Positions 5,657 through 13,834 are shown, numbered from the stretch's first letter. The stretch: 16,177 nt of DNA from Verrucomicrobiota bacterium (GCA_003219995.1 QHRC01000045.1:3416-19592), one strand, 5' to 3'. Program-made: numbers and translations. Notes: a model not told the origin generated them from the letters alone.

Positions 5657-8155
5657 TCACGAATCGGAAGCGGGCTCGAGTAAATTCTGAATTGCCAGTT
5701 CCAAGCGCTCAAAGTTAATCGGCTTGGTTAAATGCTCTGAGAATCCGGCCGCTCGCGCCTTGGTTACATCTTGTTCCATGCCGAAGCCACTAAGCGCGAT
5801 GCCGCGCAGGCCTTTGCTCGCTCCGAGTTCGCGCATGAGTTCGTAGCCGCTGCGGTCGGGCAGGCCAATGTCGCTAATGAGTAGATCGAAATCTTGGGCG
5901 CGCGCTTTTTCCACGGCTTGGGCGGCCGAATGCGCGAGCGTGATCTGATAACCGCGCCGCTCGAGCATCATTTTCATCCCAAGGCAGGTATCGGGATGAT
6001 CGTCGACCACGAGAACCCGTCGCCCTTCGGAAATGTCTCGTCGTTTCTTTTCCGCGACGACAGGACGTTTCTGGTCCGCTCCATCGCCGGTGCTGACCGG
6101 AGCCGGAACGGTCTTCAACTTTAAGGCAAAGGTCGAACCTTGATTTTTGCCCGGACTTTCCACGCGGATTTTTCCTCCATGCGCATCGACCATCGCTTTA
6201 GAAATGGCGAGACCAAGACCCAGACCGCCGAAACGGCGAGTGATCGAGGTTTGGCCCTGCTCGAAGGCATTAAAAATCTTGTCGATCTTTTCCTGCTCGA
6301 TCCCGATGCCGGTGTCGGAGATCCGGATTTCGATTTCTTCTGGAGTTGGGTTAAGCGTTTCAATCGTAATACGGCCGCCGGTCGGCGTAAATTTGACGCT
6401 GTTCTTGATGAGATTCCAAAAGACCTGCTGCAAGCGAGCCGGATCTCCCTGAACGTGATTGCTTTTCGCGCGCAAGCGAAGTTTCACTTCGAGATGCTTA
6501 CGGGCGATGTCTTCGCGGCAAATTTCGCAGGCCCGCTGGAGGATTTCAGGCACACAAATAATCTCAAAACTTAACTGCAACTTGCCTTTAGCGATCCGCG
6601 TCACATCGAGTAAGTCGTCGATCAGCCGCGCTTCCAGCTCGACATTGCGCCGAATGACCTCGAGCGCCTCCCGGGCCGAAGGTGAATCGGGAATGCTCGC
6701 TTCTAATTCCCCGACCATGGCAATGACAGGCGAGAGAGGATTGCGCAACTCATGGGAAAGCAGCGCAAGGAATTGATCTTTGGCCGCATTTGCGTCAATC
6801 AGTTCCTGGCGCAGTGTCACGTCGCGGGTTTTGTCCTCGAGAAGATAAAGCACGCCTTGAATAGTTTGCTGCGAGCCTTGCAGGCGAAGCAAGCTGATGT
6901 TCACAAAATGCGTGACGCCTGTTTTGTCCTTGAACGGTTGCTCGACCAATTGAAACGGTGTTCCAAAGGAGAGGACTTTCTCGATCGCTTCGGGCGGGGC
7001 AATCTTAACATCGCCGTAGGTTGCTTCAATAATGTCGCGCCCGGGCGACGAATCTCCGAAACGTTGCGCCATCTGGGCAAAAGCCTCGTTGGCCTGAAGA
7101 AAACGTCGCGAAACCGGATCGACAAGAGCAATGCCACTCGGCACGTTGGCGAGAATTTTTTCATTGAAAACAACTTCGCGTTCGATACGCCGTGTGGCTT
7201 CGATCTGGCGCCGGTAGAGCTTGCTTGCGCCCCACGCGCCAACGGCTGTGCCGACCAGCAGCCAGCCGACAAGGATGTTCATCTTGTTCAACAGATCATG
7301 CACCGGTTTATAGGCGACGGCCTTGGGCTGCGCCACCACTGCCACCCAGCCGGTCGGTTCCACCGGGCTAAAAGAATAAAGATTGCCGTGCCGCTCAAAA
7401 TGGCCGGCCTTGTTCGCCTTGATATCGTTCATCAACGTCCCGGTTTTCCCCGGCTCGGCGCTTAAATTAGGGCGAAAATTAGTGCCGAAGAGCGCGGTTC
7501 CATTTTGATCCAGGACCTGGCAAATGGACTCGTCGGCAAATTCAATCGCCGACAGACGGCGTCCCATTCTTTCCACTAATACCGATACTCCGAGATAACC
7601 GACAACGGTTCCATCCCGCATGCGAACTGCGCCGACGATATCGGTCGCCATGCGTTTGTCCTGAAAACGGGGATGCACGGCCGAGACAAAGGCTCCGTTC
7701 GCTGCTTTGGCCTGTTCGCGCCAACCATCAGAGCCAAAATCCTTGCCGACCAGCTCCGGAATGGAGGGCAGCGACGCGATCAGAGTCCCGTCGGGTGCGG
7801 TAATAAACATCCCATCAATGCGCGGGTGCGAATAAAATGTCGATCCAAGCCACAATTGAGTGGCGAATTGCGCGTTCGGACCAGTCAGAAGTTTCGCGAC
7901 GTCCGGCAGCGTCTGATAATACTCAATGATACCGCCCGTGCGGCTCAGGTCGTCGCCCACTAGGTGGGCGATCAATTGAATAAAAGTCTGCCGATCGCGC
8001 AGGATTTTCGATTCCAGTGTTCTCGTCAGGATCGTGTAGGAAACGACGAGCGTTAAAATCGACGGCGCCCATCCCGCCAAGAGGATGGAAAAGACGATAT
8101 TAAAACGTTGAAAGCGATCCTGCTTCTGCTTCTTTAATCTATCTCGCAATTGCAT
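5657..8155 (-). CDS. Membrane hybrid sensor histidine kinase (dCache-like, PAS, HisKA, HATPase, receiver)
   Basis: 832 residues. A basic N-terminus precedes membrane segment 1 (about 19-44). A periplasmic sensor of about 240 residues has dCache-like features such as GMFITAPDGTLIASLP and GTVVGYLGVSVLVERMG. Segment 2 spans about 292-312. A PAS-like domain (about 330-440) is followed by HisKA with FLALLSHELRNP, phosphorylated at His468. The ATPase has the N box around Asn585 in NLIKNSVKFTPTGG, DTGIGIE (614-620) and GGLGLGLAISKAMVDAHGG. A Pro/Lys linker leads to a C-terminal receiver with VLVVDDHPD, acceptor Asp762 in SDIGLPDRSG, Ser789 and Lys811. All catalytic residues look intact. There is no adjacent response regulator, so phosphate probably goes to an unlinked Hpt protein. 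It is divergent from the glycosyltransferase 385 bases away. The ATG at 8155 has AAAGGG directly abutting it, which is too close for normal pairing. Confidence 0.93.
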   Translation of the reverse strand: MQLRDRLKKQKQDRFQRFNIVFSILLAGWAPSILTLVVSYTILTRTLESKILRDRQTFIQLIAHLVGDDLSRTGGIIEYYQTLPDVAKLLTGPNAQFATQLWLGSTFYSHPRIDGMFITAPDGTLIASLPSIPELVGKDFGSDGWREQAKAANGAFVSAVHPRFQDKRMATDIVGAVRMRDGTVVGYLGVSVLVERMGRRLSAIEFADESICQVLDQNGTALFGTNFRPNLSAEPGKTGTLMNDIKANKAGHFERHGNLYSFSPVEPTGWVAVVAQPKAVAYKPVHDLLNKMNILVGWLLVGTAVGAWGASKLYRRQIEATRRIEREVVFNEKILANVPSGIALVDPVSRRFLQANEAFAQMAQRFGDSSPGRDIIEATYGDVKIAPPEAIEKVLSFGTPFQLVEQPFKDKTGVTHFVNISLLRLQGSQQTIQGVLYLLEDKTRDVTLRQELIDANAAKDQFLALLSHELRNPLSPVIAMVGELEASIPDSPSAREALEVIRRNVELEARLIDDLLDVTRIAKGKLQLSFEIICVPEILQRACEICREDIARKHLEVKLRLRAKSNHVQGDPARLQQVFWNLIKNSVKFTPTGGRITIETLNPTPEEIEIRISDTGIGIEQEKIDKIFNAFEQGQTSITRRFGGLGLGLAISKAMVDAHGGKIRVESPGKNQGSTFALKLKTVPAPVSTGDGADQKRPVVAEKKRRDISEGRRVLVVDDHPDTCLGMKMMLERRGYQITLAHSAAQAVEKARAQDFDLLISDIGLPDRSGYELMRELGASKGLRGIALSGFGMEQDVTKARAAGFSEHLTKPINFERLELAIQNLLEPASDS

Positions 8156-8540
8156 CCCTTTGCCGACAAAAATTCCTCTATCACCAATTCACCCGCCTGC
8201 CGCCTGAGGCAAGGTGAATGTCCGGGCTGCGCTCGGTCGCTCCATTCGCCAAGCGCGAAGATCTAATTCGCGCGTTTCCAAAAGAAGCCTTTAACGAGGC
8301 GGATCTTTCTTTTGCCAGTAGCTCGCCGTTTAGCGGAAAATCGACAATGAGAAAGCTTTTCCTTTGGCCAGGCAGCGCAGCGTGGAGCGGTTGTTTTTGA
8401 CTTCTTTTCTACCCTGCGTTGTCTTTTTCCCGGGGTCGGTTTCCAGAGGCAAAAGCGGCATTTTTGATTTGACGCACGCGCCGGAAACGGCATCATGTCG
8501 CCCTTGCTGCCTCAACCAACGGGCAGCTCCTGAAAGCCAC
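8156..8540. other. Divergent non-coding spacer between kinase and glycosyltransferase
   Basis: This 385-base stretch holds no convincing gene on either strand. Short open frames exist but show no domain, no composition typical of protein and no ribosome site. It must contain the start signals of the minus-strand kinase and the plus-strand glycosyltransferase, yet I find no well-spaced -35/-10 pair. The strongest local structure is the hairpin at 8187-8219. An in-frame extension of the glycosyltransferase back to a TTG at 8364 is open but unlike the family, and is probably leader. Confidence 0.55.
8187..8219. repeat. Hairpin-forming inverted repeat in divergent spacer
   Basis: ATTCACC at 8187-8193 pairs exactly with GGTGAAT at 8213-8219, and inner GCCT/AGGC bases can extend the stem with a one-base offset. 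It lies about 32 bases upstream of the kinase start. It could be an operator, an attenuating structure in the kinase leader, or a fragment of a dispersed repeat; the sequence alone does not choose. Confidence 0.4.
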
Positions 8541-10046
8541 ATGCAAGGAAGCCTCGCTCACATTGTCTGGACGATCTGCTACCTGAGCGTGCTCATTGGT
8601 CTTTCGGCCTACGGAGTCCATCGCTACTTCATAATCTACCTGTTTCTCAAAAACAGGAACCGTGAATCCGTCCCGGCCCGGCGATTTGAACAACTGCCGA
8701 AGGTGACGGTGCAATTGCCGATCTTTAACGAAGTTTACGTGGTCGAGCGCCTGCTTCGCTCCGTCAGCGAATTGGACTACCCGCGGCAGCTTCTTCAGAT
8801 TCAGGTGCTGGATGATTCGACCGATGATACGCGGGAGTTGACTTCTTCCTGCGCGGACGAACTGCGCCGGCGCGGCTTCAACGTTCAGCTCATTCATCGC
8901 GTCGATCGCACCGGTTTCAAAGCCGGTGCTCTCGCTGCCGGCCTCGTGTCGGCCGAAGGTGATTTTGTCTGTATTCTCGACGCCGATTTTGTCCCACAGC
9001 CAGACTTGCTCAGGCGCACTATTCAGTTTTTTACTGATCCGAAAGTCGGAATGATCCAGACGCGTTGGGGACATTTGAACCGCGGTTATTCATTGCTCAC
9101 GCGCGCGCAAGCAATGTTTCTGGATGGACATCTGCTCTTGGAACAAACCGCACGCAGCCGAAGCGGACGTTTTTTTAATTTTAACGGGACGGCCGGTCTT
9201 TGGCGGCGCTCTTGTATTGAGGAAGCGGGCGGGTGGCAGCACGATACGCTTACCGAAGATCTCGATCTTAGTTATCGCGCACAGCTCGCGGGCTGGAAAT
9301 TTATTTTCCTCCCCGACGTGGTGACCCCGGCGGAACTGCCGGTGGACATGAATGGCTTCAAATCTCAGCAACATCGCTGGACCAAAGGATCCGTCCAAAC
9401 GTGCAAGAAACTTCTGCCCACCATCTGGCGCAGCAAACTACCGTTTCCGATTAAGCTCGAAGCCACGGGTCACTTGATGTCGAATTTCGCTTACTTGCTT
9501 CTTGCTTGCTTATGCGTCCTCCTCCATCCCTCCGTCGGCGGGCCGCAGCCCGGATGGCTGCGGACTCTTTTGATCGACGTCCCCATTTTTCTCGCGGCGT
9601 CGGTATCGGTGGCGGTATTTTACATTTGCGCACAACGCGAGCTGCATCCGCGCACGTGGATGAAAGAAATTCTTTTTCTCCCTTGCTTGCTCGCCCTCGG
9701 GATCGGCCTTTCGCTCAATAACGCGCGGGCCGTCTTGGAAGCTCTCTTTAATCACAAATCGGATTTTACCCGAACCCCGAAGTACGGTATCGAGCGCAAA
9801 TCGCAGCCTTGGCGAACCTGCAAGTACCGACCGCTCAAATCGACCCTGCCGATCGCGGAATTGGCCTTCGCGATCTATTTTAGCTACTTCATTTGGTTCG
9901 CAATCGTGCACCGGCAGTTCATTTCGGTACCATTCTTGCTCATGTTTCAGAGTGGGTTTCTCTATGTTTCGCTCTCCTCCCTTGCACCGTGGTGGCCGAA
10001 ATTCAGTTTCGGCTCCTCACGAGCGACAGCCGCAGTTCCTGCATGA
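8541..10046 (+). CDS. Membrane family 2 glycosyltransferase, cellulose-synthase-like
   Basis: 501 residues. A membrane segment (about 11-36) precedes a cytoplasmic GT-A domain with QLPIFNEVYVVERLL, VLDDSTDDTRE (Asp91/Asp92), GFKAGALAAGL, the CILDADFVPQPDLL metal site (Asp147, Asp149), FNFNGTAGLWRR, the TED triad (238-240) and QQHRW (276-280). These D, DxD, TED and QxxRW motifs mark processive beta-glycosyltransferases such as BcsA, the CslA mannan synthases and related enzymes. About five C-terminal segments follow (near 308-328, 342-364, 376-395, 437-457 and 461-483). No PilZ domain or BcsB-like partner is seen, so it more resembles CslA/CslC-type enzymes than bacterial cellulose synthase; the sugar cannot be assigned. 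The ATG at 8541 places the first membrane segment normally; only a weak GAAAG lies upstream. It ends 31 bases before an L,D-transpeptidase gene, suggesting shared transcription and an envelope role. Confidence 0.9.
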   Translation: MQGSLAHIVWTICYLSVLIGLSAYGVHRYFIIYLFLKNRNRESVPARRFEQLPKVTVQLPIFNEVYVVERLLRSVSELDYPRQLLQIQVLDDSTDDTRELTSSCADELRRRGFNVQLIHRVDRTGFKAGALAAGLVSAEGDFVCILDADFVPQPDLLRRTIQFFTDPKVGMIQTRWGHLNRGYSLLTRAQAMFLDGHLLLEQTARSRSGRFFNFNGTAGLWRRSCIEEAGGWQHDTLTEDLDLSYRAQLAGWKFIFLPDVVTPAELPVDMNGFKSQQHRWTKGSVQTCKKLLPTIWRSKLPFPIKLEATGHLMSNFAYLLLACLCVLLHPSVGGPQPGWLRTLLIDVPIFLAASVSVAVFYICAQRELHPRTWMKEILFLPCLLALGIGLSLNNARAVLEALFNHKSDFTRTPKYGIERKSQPWRTCKYRPLKSTLPIAELAFAIYFSYFIWFAIVHRQFISVPFLLMFQSGFLYVSLSSLAPWWPKFSFGSSRATAAVPA

Positions 10047-10065
10047 CAAACGAATAAAGTTGAGT

Positions 10066-10071
10066 AAGGAG
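10066..10071 (+). promoter_or_regulatory. Shine-Dalgarno site of the L,D-transpeptidase gene
   Basis: AAGGAG lies six bases before the ATG at 10078. It is the only strong, well-spaced ribosome site I find in the window and it decides this start over the upstream in-frame codon at 9952, which would lie within the glycosyltransferase gene. Confidence 0.85.
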
Positions 10072-10077
10072 TCGGGC

Positions 10078-10764
10078 ATGTTTCGCCCCCTCGTCGTCGC
10101 TTTCGCCTTCGTCTCAATCGTGTATCCGTTTGGTGTGCACGCTGAGCTCTCGCTTCCCAGTCGTGTCATAATTAGTGTGCACGATCAGAAGCTGATGCTT
10201 TTGGAAAACGGCGCCCGCGTCGCCACCTATCCTATTTCCACCTCAAAGTTCGGGCTCGGCGATGGTTGGGGTAGAATGACAACTCCACTTGGGTTCCTAC
10301 AAGTCGCGCAAAAAATCGGCGACCACGCGCCGACCGGCGCAGTTTTTCATAATCGTCGTTTCACTGGGGAAATTCTCCTTCCAAACGCGCCCGGGCGTGA
10401 TCCCATCATCACCCGCATCATCTGGTTGCGTGGTCTCGAGGCTTCGAATGCGCATGCTTTTAGCCGGTGCATTTACATCCATGGCACGCCTCAAGAAAAA
10501 ATAATCGGGCGACCGGCCAGCTACGGTTGCATCCGAATGAAATCGAGCGATGTGACTGCTCTTTACAGTCAGCTGCCACTCGGGGCACTTGTCCAGATCG
10601 TTCCTGACCGGTTGCCAAAAGTTGCGGCAGCGCCGGCGCGTCACGCATCCCAGCCGGCGGCCGAGGCAATGATTTCGTCCACTCGTGCCGAGAAATCGGC
10701 GACGATGCCCGGAGGCAAAAGTGCCCCGGTGCCGCTGGTGGCTTCGAGTCGGCGGGGCGCCTAA
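10078..10764 (+). CDS. Secreted L,D-transpeptidase (YkuD domain)
   Basis: 228 residues. An N-terminal signal peptide, MFRPLVVAFAFVSIVYPFGV, probably ends at the HA/EL junction near residue 22. The YkuD domain follows immediately, with IISVHDQKLMLLENGARVAT and the active-site block: His135 in IYIHGTP and Ser148-Tyr-Gly-Cys151-Ile-Arg-Met, where Cys151 is the nucleophile. YkuD enzymes form 3-3 peptidoglycan crosslinks or attach proteins to peptidoglycan; which applies here is unknown. The last 45 or so residues are a low-complexity Ala/Pro/Ser tail without a domain. There is no LysM or other wall-binding module. The ATG at 10078 has a strong AAGGAG six bases upstream. It follows the membrane glycosyltransferase by 31 bases, and a GC-rich hairpin overlaps its stop. 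Confidence 0.93.
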   Translation: MFRPLVVAFAFVSIVYPFGVHAELSLPSRVIISVHDQKLMLLENGARVATYPISTSKFGLGDGWGRMTTPLGFLQVAQKIGDHAPTGAVFHNRRFTGEILLPNAPGRDPIITRIIWLRGLEASNAHAFSRCIYIHGTPQEKIIGRPASYGCIRMKSSDVTALYSQLPLGALVQIVPDRLPKVAAAPARHASQPAAEAMISSTRAEKSATMPGGKSAPVPLVASSRRGA

Positions 10765-10773
10765 ACAGGCGCC
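10756..10773 (+). terminator. GC-rich hairpin over the L,D-transpeptidase stop codon
   Basis: GGCGCCT (10756-10762) and AGGCGCC (10767-10773) form a perfect seven-pair stem with a four-base loop; the TAA stop begins at 10762, the last base of the left arm. It could end or slow transcription before rpsT, or protect the 3' end. There is no T-run after it, so a classic intrinsic terminator is not shown. Confidence 0.35.
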
Positions 10774-10865
10774 AACAAATCGCCGATCCGGTCAAGATCG
10801 ACGCCTTGACAACTTTGCGGCGCGCCGCGAGCCTCCAGCCCCGGCAAACATTTTTCTCTTAACGA

Positions 10866-11123
10866 ATGGCTAATACAAAGTCTGCAACCAAACGCGCCCG
10901 GCAATCGATCGCGCGTTCGGTCCACAACCGGAGTGTACGAACGCGGCTGCGTTCGCTCCAAAGGCGAGTGCGCGTTGCGGGGAAACCGACGGCAGAAGAG
11001 CTTCGCGCGCTGATTTCGGCAATCGATAAAGCGGCCAAGCGCGGAATCATTCACCGCAACGCCGCCAATCGCCGGAAAGCGCGTCTGCAAAAAATGGCCA
11101 TCGCGTCCGCGGCGCAAAAGTAA
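10866..11123 (+). CDS. rpsT: Small ribosomal subunit protein bS20
   Basis: 85 residues, normal for S20, which binds 16S rRNA early in assembly of the small subunit. It has the family opening MANTKSATKRARQSIARSVH, a high Arg/Lys content throughout, and the end motif AAKRGIIHRNAANRRKARLQ. The ATG at 10866 is the natural start from the protein, with no Shine-Dalgarno site but a short T-rich run (10851-10860) before it. It stands alone between the L,D-transpeptidase and the DUF6580 gene, with about 100 bases upstream and 156 downstream. The upstream leader holds the perfect 12-base palindrome GCGGCGCGCCGC at 10817-10828; E. coli S20 represses its own translation, but nothing here proves that. Confidence 0.96.
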   Translation: MANTKSATKRARQSIARSVHNRSVRTRLRSLQRRVRVAGKPTAEELRALISAIDKAAKRGIIHRNAANRRKARLQKMAIASAAQK

Positions 11124-11213
11124 TTGTCTTGCGTCTGTGGTGGACCCTGTGCGCCTTGCGCGCCACGAGACGGAAGCGAGAAGCGTCGAAGAGCCGGGAG
11201 GCGAGTCAATCAA

Positions 11214-11239
11214 TTGGCCGCCGGATTAGTTCCGGCCAA
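11214..11239 (+). other. Hairpin between rpsT and the DUF6580 gene
   Basis: TTGGCCG (11214-11220) and CGGCCAA (11233-11239) are exact reverse complements with a 12-base loop. The hairpin sits 90 bases after the rpsT stop and 40 bases before the DUF6580 start. It may end the rpsT transcript or lie in the leader of the following operon. No T-run follows. Confidence 0.35.
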
Positions 11240-11279
11240 ATGGTCTTTGCATATCGCGCAGGACGGATAAATTTCTGCA

Positions 11280-11867
11280 ATGATTCCCGCACTTCTTCTT
11301 GTTTTTTCCGTCGTCGCCTATCGCATTACGACGGGACTCTTGATTGATTCCGGCGCGACTTGGCTTTCCAACTTCGCCCCCTTCGCCGCGCTCGCACTCT
11401 GCAGCGCCGCTTATTTTCCGGCGAAATACAAATTCACCGTCCCATTGATCGCGCTCTTCATCTCAGACGCAGTGCTCAACTTTCATTACGGCGCGGCGAT
11501 TGTCGATCCGCTGATTCTTTGTCGCTACCTCGTGCTCGCTCTGGTCGGCTTGGTCGGGTTTTTGTTGCGCAATCGCGTTTCGCTTAAAACGCTTCTGCCG
11601 GCTTCGATTGTTGGATCAACAATTTTTTACGCGATAACTAATGCGTTTGCCTGGCTCAGCGATCCCGGTTACGCGAAGAATTTTGCGGGTCTGATTCAAG
11701 CGCTCACTGTTGGATTGCCCCAGTACAGCTCGACGCCGAGCTGGATGTTTTTCCGCAACTCGCTCCTCAGTGATCTTTTGTTCACCCTGTTTTTCGTTGC
11801 TTGCATGAGCTTTGGCCGAGACTCTGCTCGCTCGCGTGCAGAAGCGGCCTTGCCTCGCGTCGCCTAA
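11280..11867 (+). CDS. DUF6580 family membrane protein, putative transporter
   Basis: 195 residues, strongly hydrophobic, with about six membrane segments (near 2-20, 28-46, 53-69, 78-97, 107-127 and 160-182). The stretch WLSNFAPFAALALCSAAYFP, then VPLIALFISDAVLNFHYG, ITNAFAWLSDPGY and a late FFRNSLLSDLLFTLFF fit DUF6580, whose members are annotated as putative transport proteins and resemble ECF-type substrate-binding membrane subunits in size and layout. The substrate is unknown. The ATG at 11280 follows AGGACGG with a long 13-base spacing. The stop lies only six bases before pdhA, so the gene is probably co-transcribed with pdhABC. That makes a cofactor such as thiamine or lipoate an attractive but unproved cargo. 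Confidence 0.8.
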   Translation: MIPALLLVFSVVAYRITTGLLIDSGATWLSNFAPFAALALCSAAYFPAKYKFTVPLIALFISDAVLNFHYGAAIVDPLILCRYLVLALVGLVGFLLRNRVSLKTLLPASIVGSTIFYAITNAFAWLSDPGYAKNFAGLIQALTVGLPQYSSTPSWMFFRNSLLSDLLFTLFFVACMSFGRDSARSRAEAALPRVA

Positions 11868-11873
11868 ATTTCG

Positions 11874-12851
11874 ATGCAGCGGCCCGAGCCACGCGACGAG
11901 GTCGAGATGCTCGCGCTGATGCTGCTGATCCGCCGTTTCGAAGAACGCGCCAGCCAGCAATATCAAGCGCAGAAGATCGGCGGCTTCTGCCATCTCTACA
12001 TTGGGCAGGAAGCGGTTGTGGTGGGTGCAGTCGCGGCCGGGCGCGACGATGATTATGTCATTACTGCGTATCGCGATCACGCGCATGCTCTTGCCCGCGG
12101 CACCAGCGCGGACGCGTGCATGGCGGAGCTATTCGGCAAGGAAACCGGTTGCTCGCGCGGCCTGGGCGGTTCCATGCATTTTTTCGATCGCAGCCGACAC
12201 ATGTACGGCGGTCACGCCATCGTGGGCGCGCACGTTCCGCTGGCGGCGGGAATGGCGTTTGCTTCCAAGTACCGCGCCGAAGACCGTGTGACACTCTGCT
12301 TTTTTGGCGACGGCGCGATTAACCAGGGCTCATTTCACGAAGCGCTCAATCTGATCGCGCTTTATAAGCTGCCGGTCGTTCTCATCTGCGAAAACAACCT
12401 TTTCGCGATGGGCACTTCAGTGAAAAGATCGACATCGTTAAAACAAATTGTTGATCGCGCCGAGGGTTACGACATTCCCGGCGAAATTGTCGATGGGATG
12501 AACTTTCGCGAAGTGCGCGATAAGCTCGCCGAGATCGTGTGTTCCATTCGCAAAGATCCGCATCCGGCGTTCGTCGAGATTCGCACTTATCGTTATCGCG
12601 GGCATTCCATGTCCGACCCGGCGAGTTATCGGACGAAAGACGAGCTGGAAAAATATCGGCTCGACGATCCGATCACGCGTTTGCGCGCGCAGCTCACCCG
12701 CGAGGGCAAGCTGACAAACGAAAAGTTCGACCAGATCGACAAGCATGCCAAGGAAACCGTGCTCGCGGCGGTGAAGTTCGCTGAGAAAAGTCCGGAGCTG
12801 CCGCTCGAAAGACTTTACGACTATACTTTCATCAACCGAGCAAAGCCGTGA
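11874..12851 (+). CDS. pdhA: Pyruvate dehydrogenase E1 component, alpha subunit
   Basis: 325 residues, normal for a separate alpha chain. With the beta chain it decarboxylates pyruvate on thiamine diphosphate and passes the acetyl group to lipoyl-E2. The thiamine diphosphate motif is complete: GDG at 145-147 followed 26 residues later by ENN (173-175). Other landmarks are GFCHLYIGQEAVVVG, YRDHAHALARG, GRGLGGSMHFF-like GLGGSMHFFD, and YRYRGHSMSDPASYR, the loop that carries regulatory Ser in mitochondrial enzymes. A branched-chain 2-oxoacid dehydrogenase is a possible alternative, but the G.CRGLGGSMH style and partner genes favour pyruvate. It starts at ATG 11874, six bases after the DUF6580 stop, with no Shine-Dalgarno site. 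The stop overlaps the GTG start of pdhB. Confidence 0.93.
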   Translation: MQRPEPRDEVEMLALMLLIRRFEERASQQYQAQKIGGFCHLYIGQEAVVVGAVAAGRDDDYVITAYRDHAHALARGTSADACMAELFGKETGCSRGLGGSMHFFDRSRHMYGGHAIVGAHVPLAAGMAFASKYRAEDRVTLCFFGDGAINQGSFHEALNLIALYKLPVVLICENNLFAMGTSVKRSTSLKQIVDRAEGYDIPGEIVDGMNFREVRDKLAEIVCSIRKDPHPAFVEIRTYRYRGHSMSDPASYRTKDELEKYRLDDPITRLRAQLTREGKLTNEKFDQIDKHAKETVLAAVKFAEKSPELPLERLYDYTFINRAKP

Positions 12852-13831
12852 GAGAAATCACTTACCGCCAGGCGCTCAACGAAGCGCTCGCCGAAGAGTT
12901 GGAGCGCGATCCCAACGTGTTTCTCATGGGCGAAGAAGTCGCCGAATACAACGGCGCTTACAAAGTCAGTCAGGGTTTGCTCGAACGCTTTGGCCCGAAA
13001 CGCATCATCGACACGCCGATTAGTGAAAACGGTTTTGCCGGGCTCGGCGTCGGCGCAGCCATGGTTGGATTGCGGCCGATTATCGAGTTCATGACATTCA
13101 GTTTTTCGCTCGTCGCTTTTGATCAGGTCGTAAACAACGCGCCTAACATGTTCACGATGTCTGGTGGACAATTCAATATTCCAATTACCTTTCGCGGACC
13201 GAACGGCCCGGCCCATCAACTTGGCGCGACTCATTCGCATGCCACGGAGCCGCTTTACGCAAACGCGCCCGGGTTAAAAGTTTGCACGCCGGCAACGCCG
13301 CGCGATGCGAAAGGTTTACTCAAAACCGCCGTCCGGGACGACAATCCAGTGCTCGTTCTCGAAGCGGAACTTCTCTACAGCTCGAAAGGAATGGTCGAGC
13401 CGCCGGACGAGGAGCTGCTCATTCCGCTGGGCGAAGCGGAAGTGAAACGCGAAGGCAGCGATGTCTCGATTATCTGCTACGCGCAAACGGTCCCGCTCGC
13501 GCTCGCCGTGGCCGCGAGACTGGAAGACGAAGACATTTCCGCGGAAATTCTCGATCTTCGCTCCATCAAACCGCTCGACGAAAAAGCTATTTTTAATTCA
13601 GTCGCGAAAACGCACCGCGCCGTGATTGTCGAACAGGACCGACCGTTCTGCGGGGTAGGCGCGGAAATTTGCTACCGCATCCAGAAAAATATTTTCGATG
13701 AGCTTGACGCACCCATCGTCCGCGTTTCTCAAGAGGACGTCCCGATGCCGTACAACGAACGTCTCGAGAAAGCCGTGCTGCCGAACGCAGACAAATTAAT
13801 CGCCGCAGTGAAAAAGGTCTGTTACGCGTGA
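12848..13831 (+). CDS. pdhB: Pyruvate dehydrogenase E1 component, beta subunit
   Basis: 327 residues. It pairs with pdhA to form the alpha2-beta2 E1 enzyme. The N-terminal pyrimidine-binding region has REITYRQALNEALAEEL, VFLMGEEVAEYNGAYKVSQG and DTPISENGFAGLGVGAAMVG, where Glu60 matches the residue that activates thiamine diphosphate. Next come FMTFSFSLVAFDQVVNNAPN, HSHATEPLYANAPGLKVCTP and, in the C-terminal transketolase domain, LDLRSIKPLD and VEQDRPFCGVGAEI. The C-terminus QEDVPMPYNERLE is typical. The start is GTG at 12848, sharing GTGA with the pdhA stop, so the two chains are translationally coupled, as expected for equal subunits. A 90-base gap filled by a palindromic repeat separates it from pdhC. 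Confidence 0.95.
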   Translation: MREITYRQALNEALAEELERDPNVFLMGEEVAEYNGAYKVSQGLLERFGPKRIIDTPISENGFAGLGVGAAMVGLRPIIEFMTFSFSLVAFDQVVNNAPNMFTMSGGQFNIPITFRGPNGPAHQLGATHSHATEPLYANAPGLKVCTPATPRDAKGLLKTAVRDDNPVLVLEAELLYSSKGMVEPPDEELLIPLGEAEVKREGSDVSIICYAQTVPLALAVAARLEDEDISAEILDLRSIKPLDEKAIFNSVAKTHRAVIVEQDRPFCGVGAEICYRIQKNIFDELDAPIVRVSQEDVPMPYNERLEKAVLPNADKLIAAVKKVCYA

Positions 13832-13834
13832 AAG

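Noticed and set aside
6752..7465. Long plus-strand open frame (237 codons) opposite the histidine kinase
   Set aside because: The minus strand encodes an intact kinase here; the opposite frame shows no motif.
8364..8540. N-terminal extension of the glycosyltransferase from TTG
   Set aside because: Residues are Cys/Pro/Arg-rich and unlike the family; the ATG at 8541 places the first membrane segment correctly.
8263..8542. Minus-strand small basic frames in the divergent spacer
   Set aside because: They have no recognisable domain, no ribosome site and overlap one another; I see no support for a gene.
10806..10834. Consensus-like TTGACA upstream of rpsT
   Set aside because: At a 17-base spacing the -10 position reads GAGCCT, so a sigma-70 promoter is not supported.
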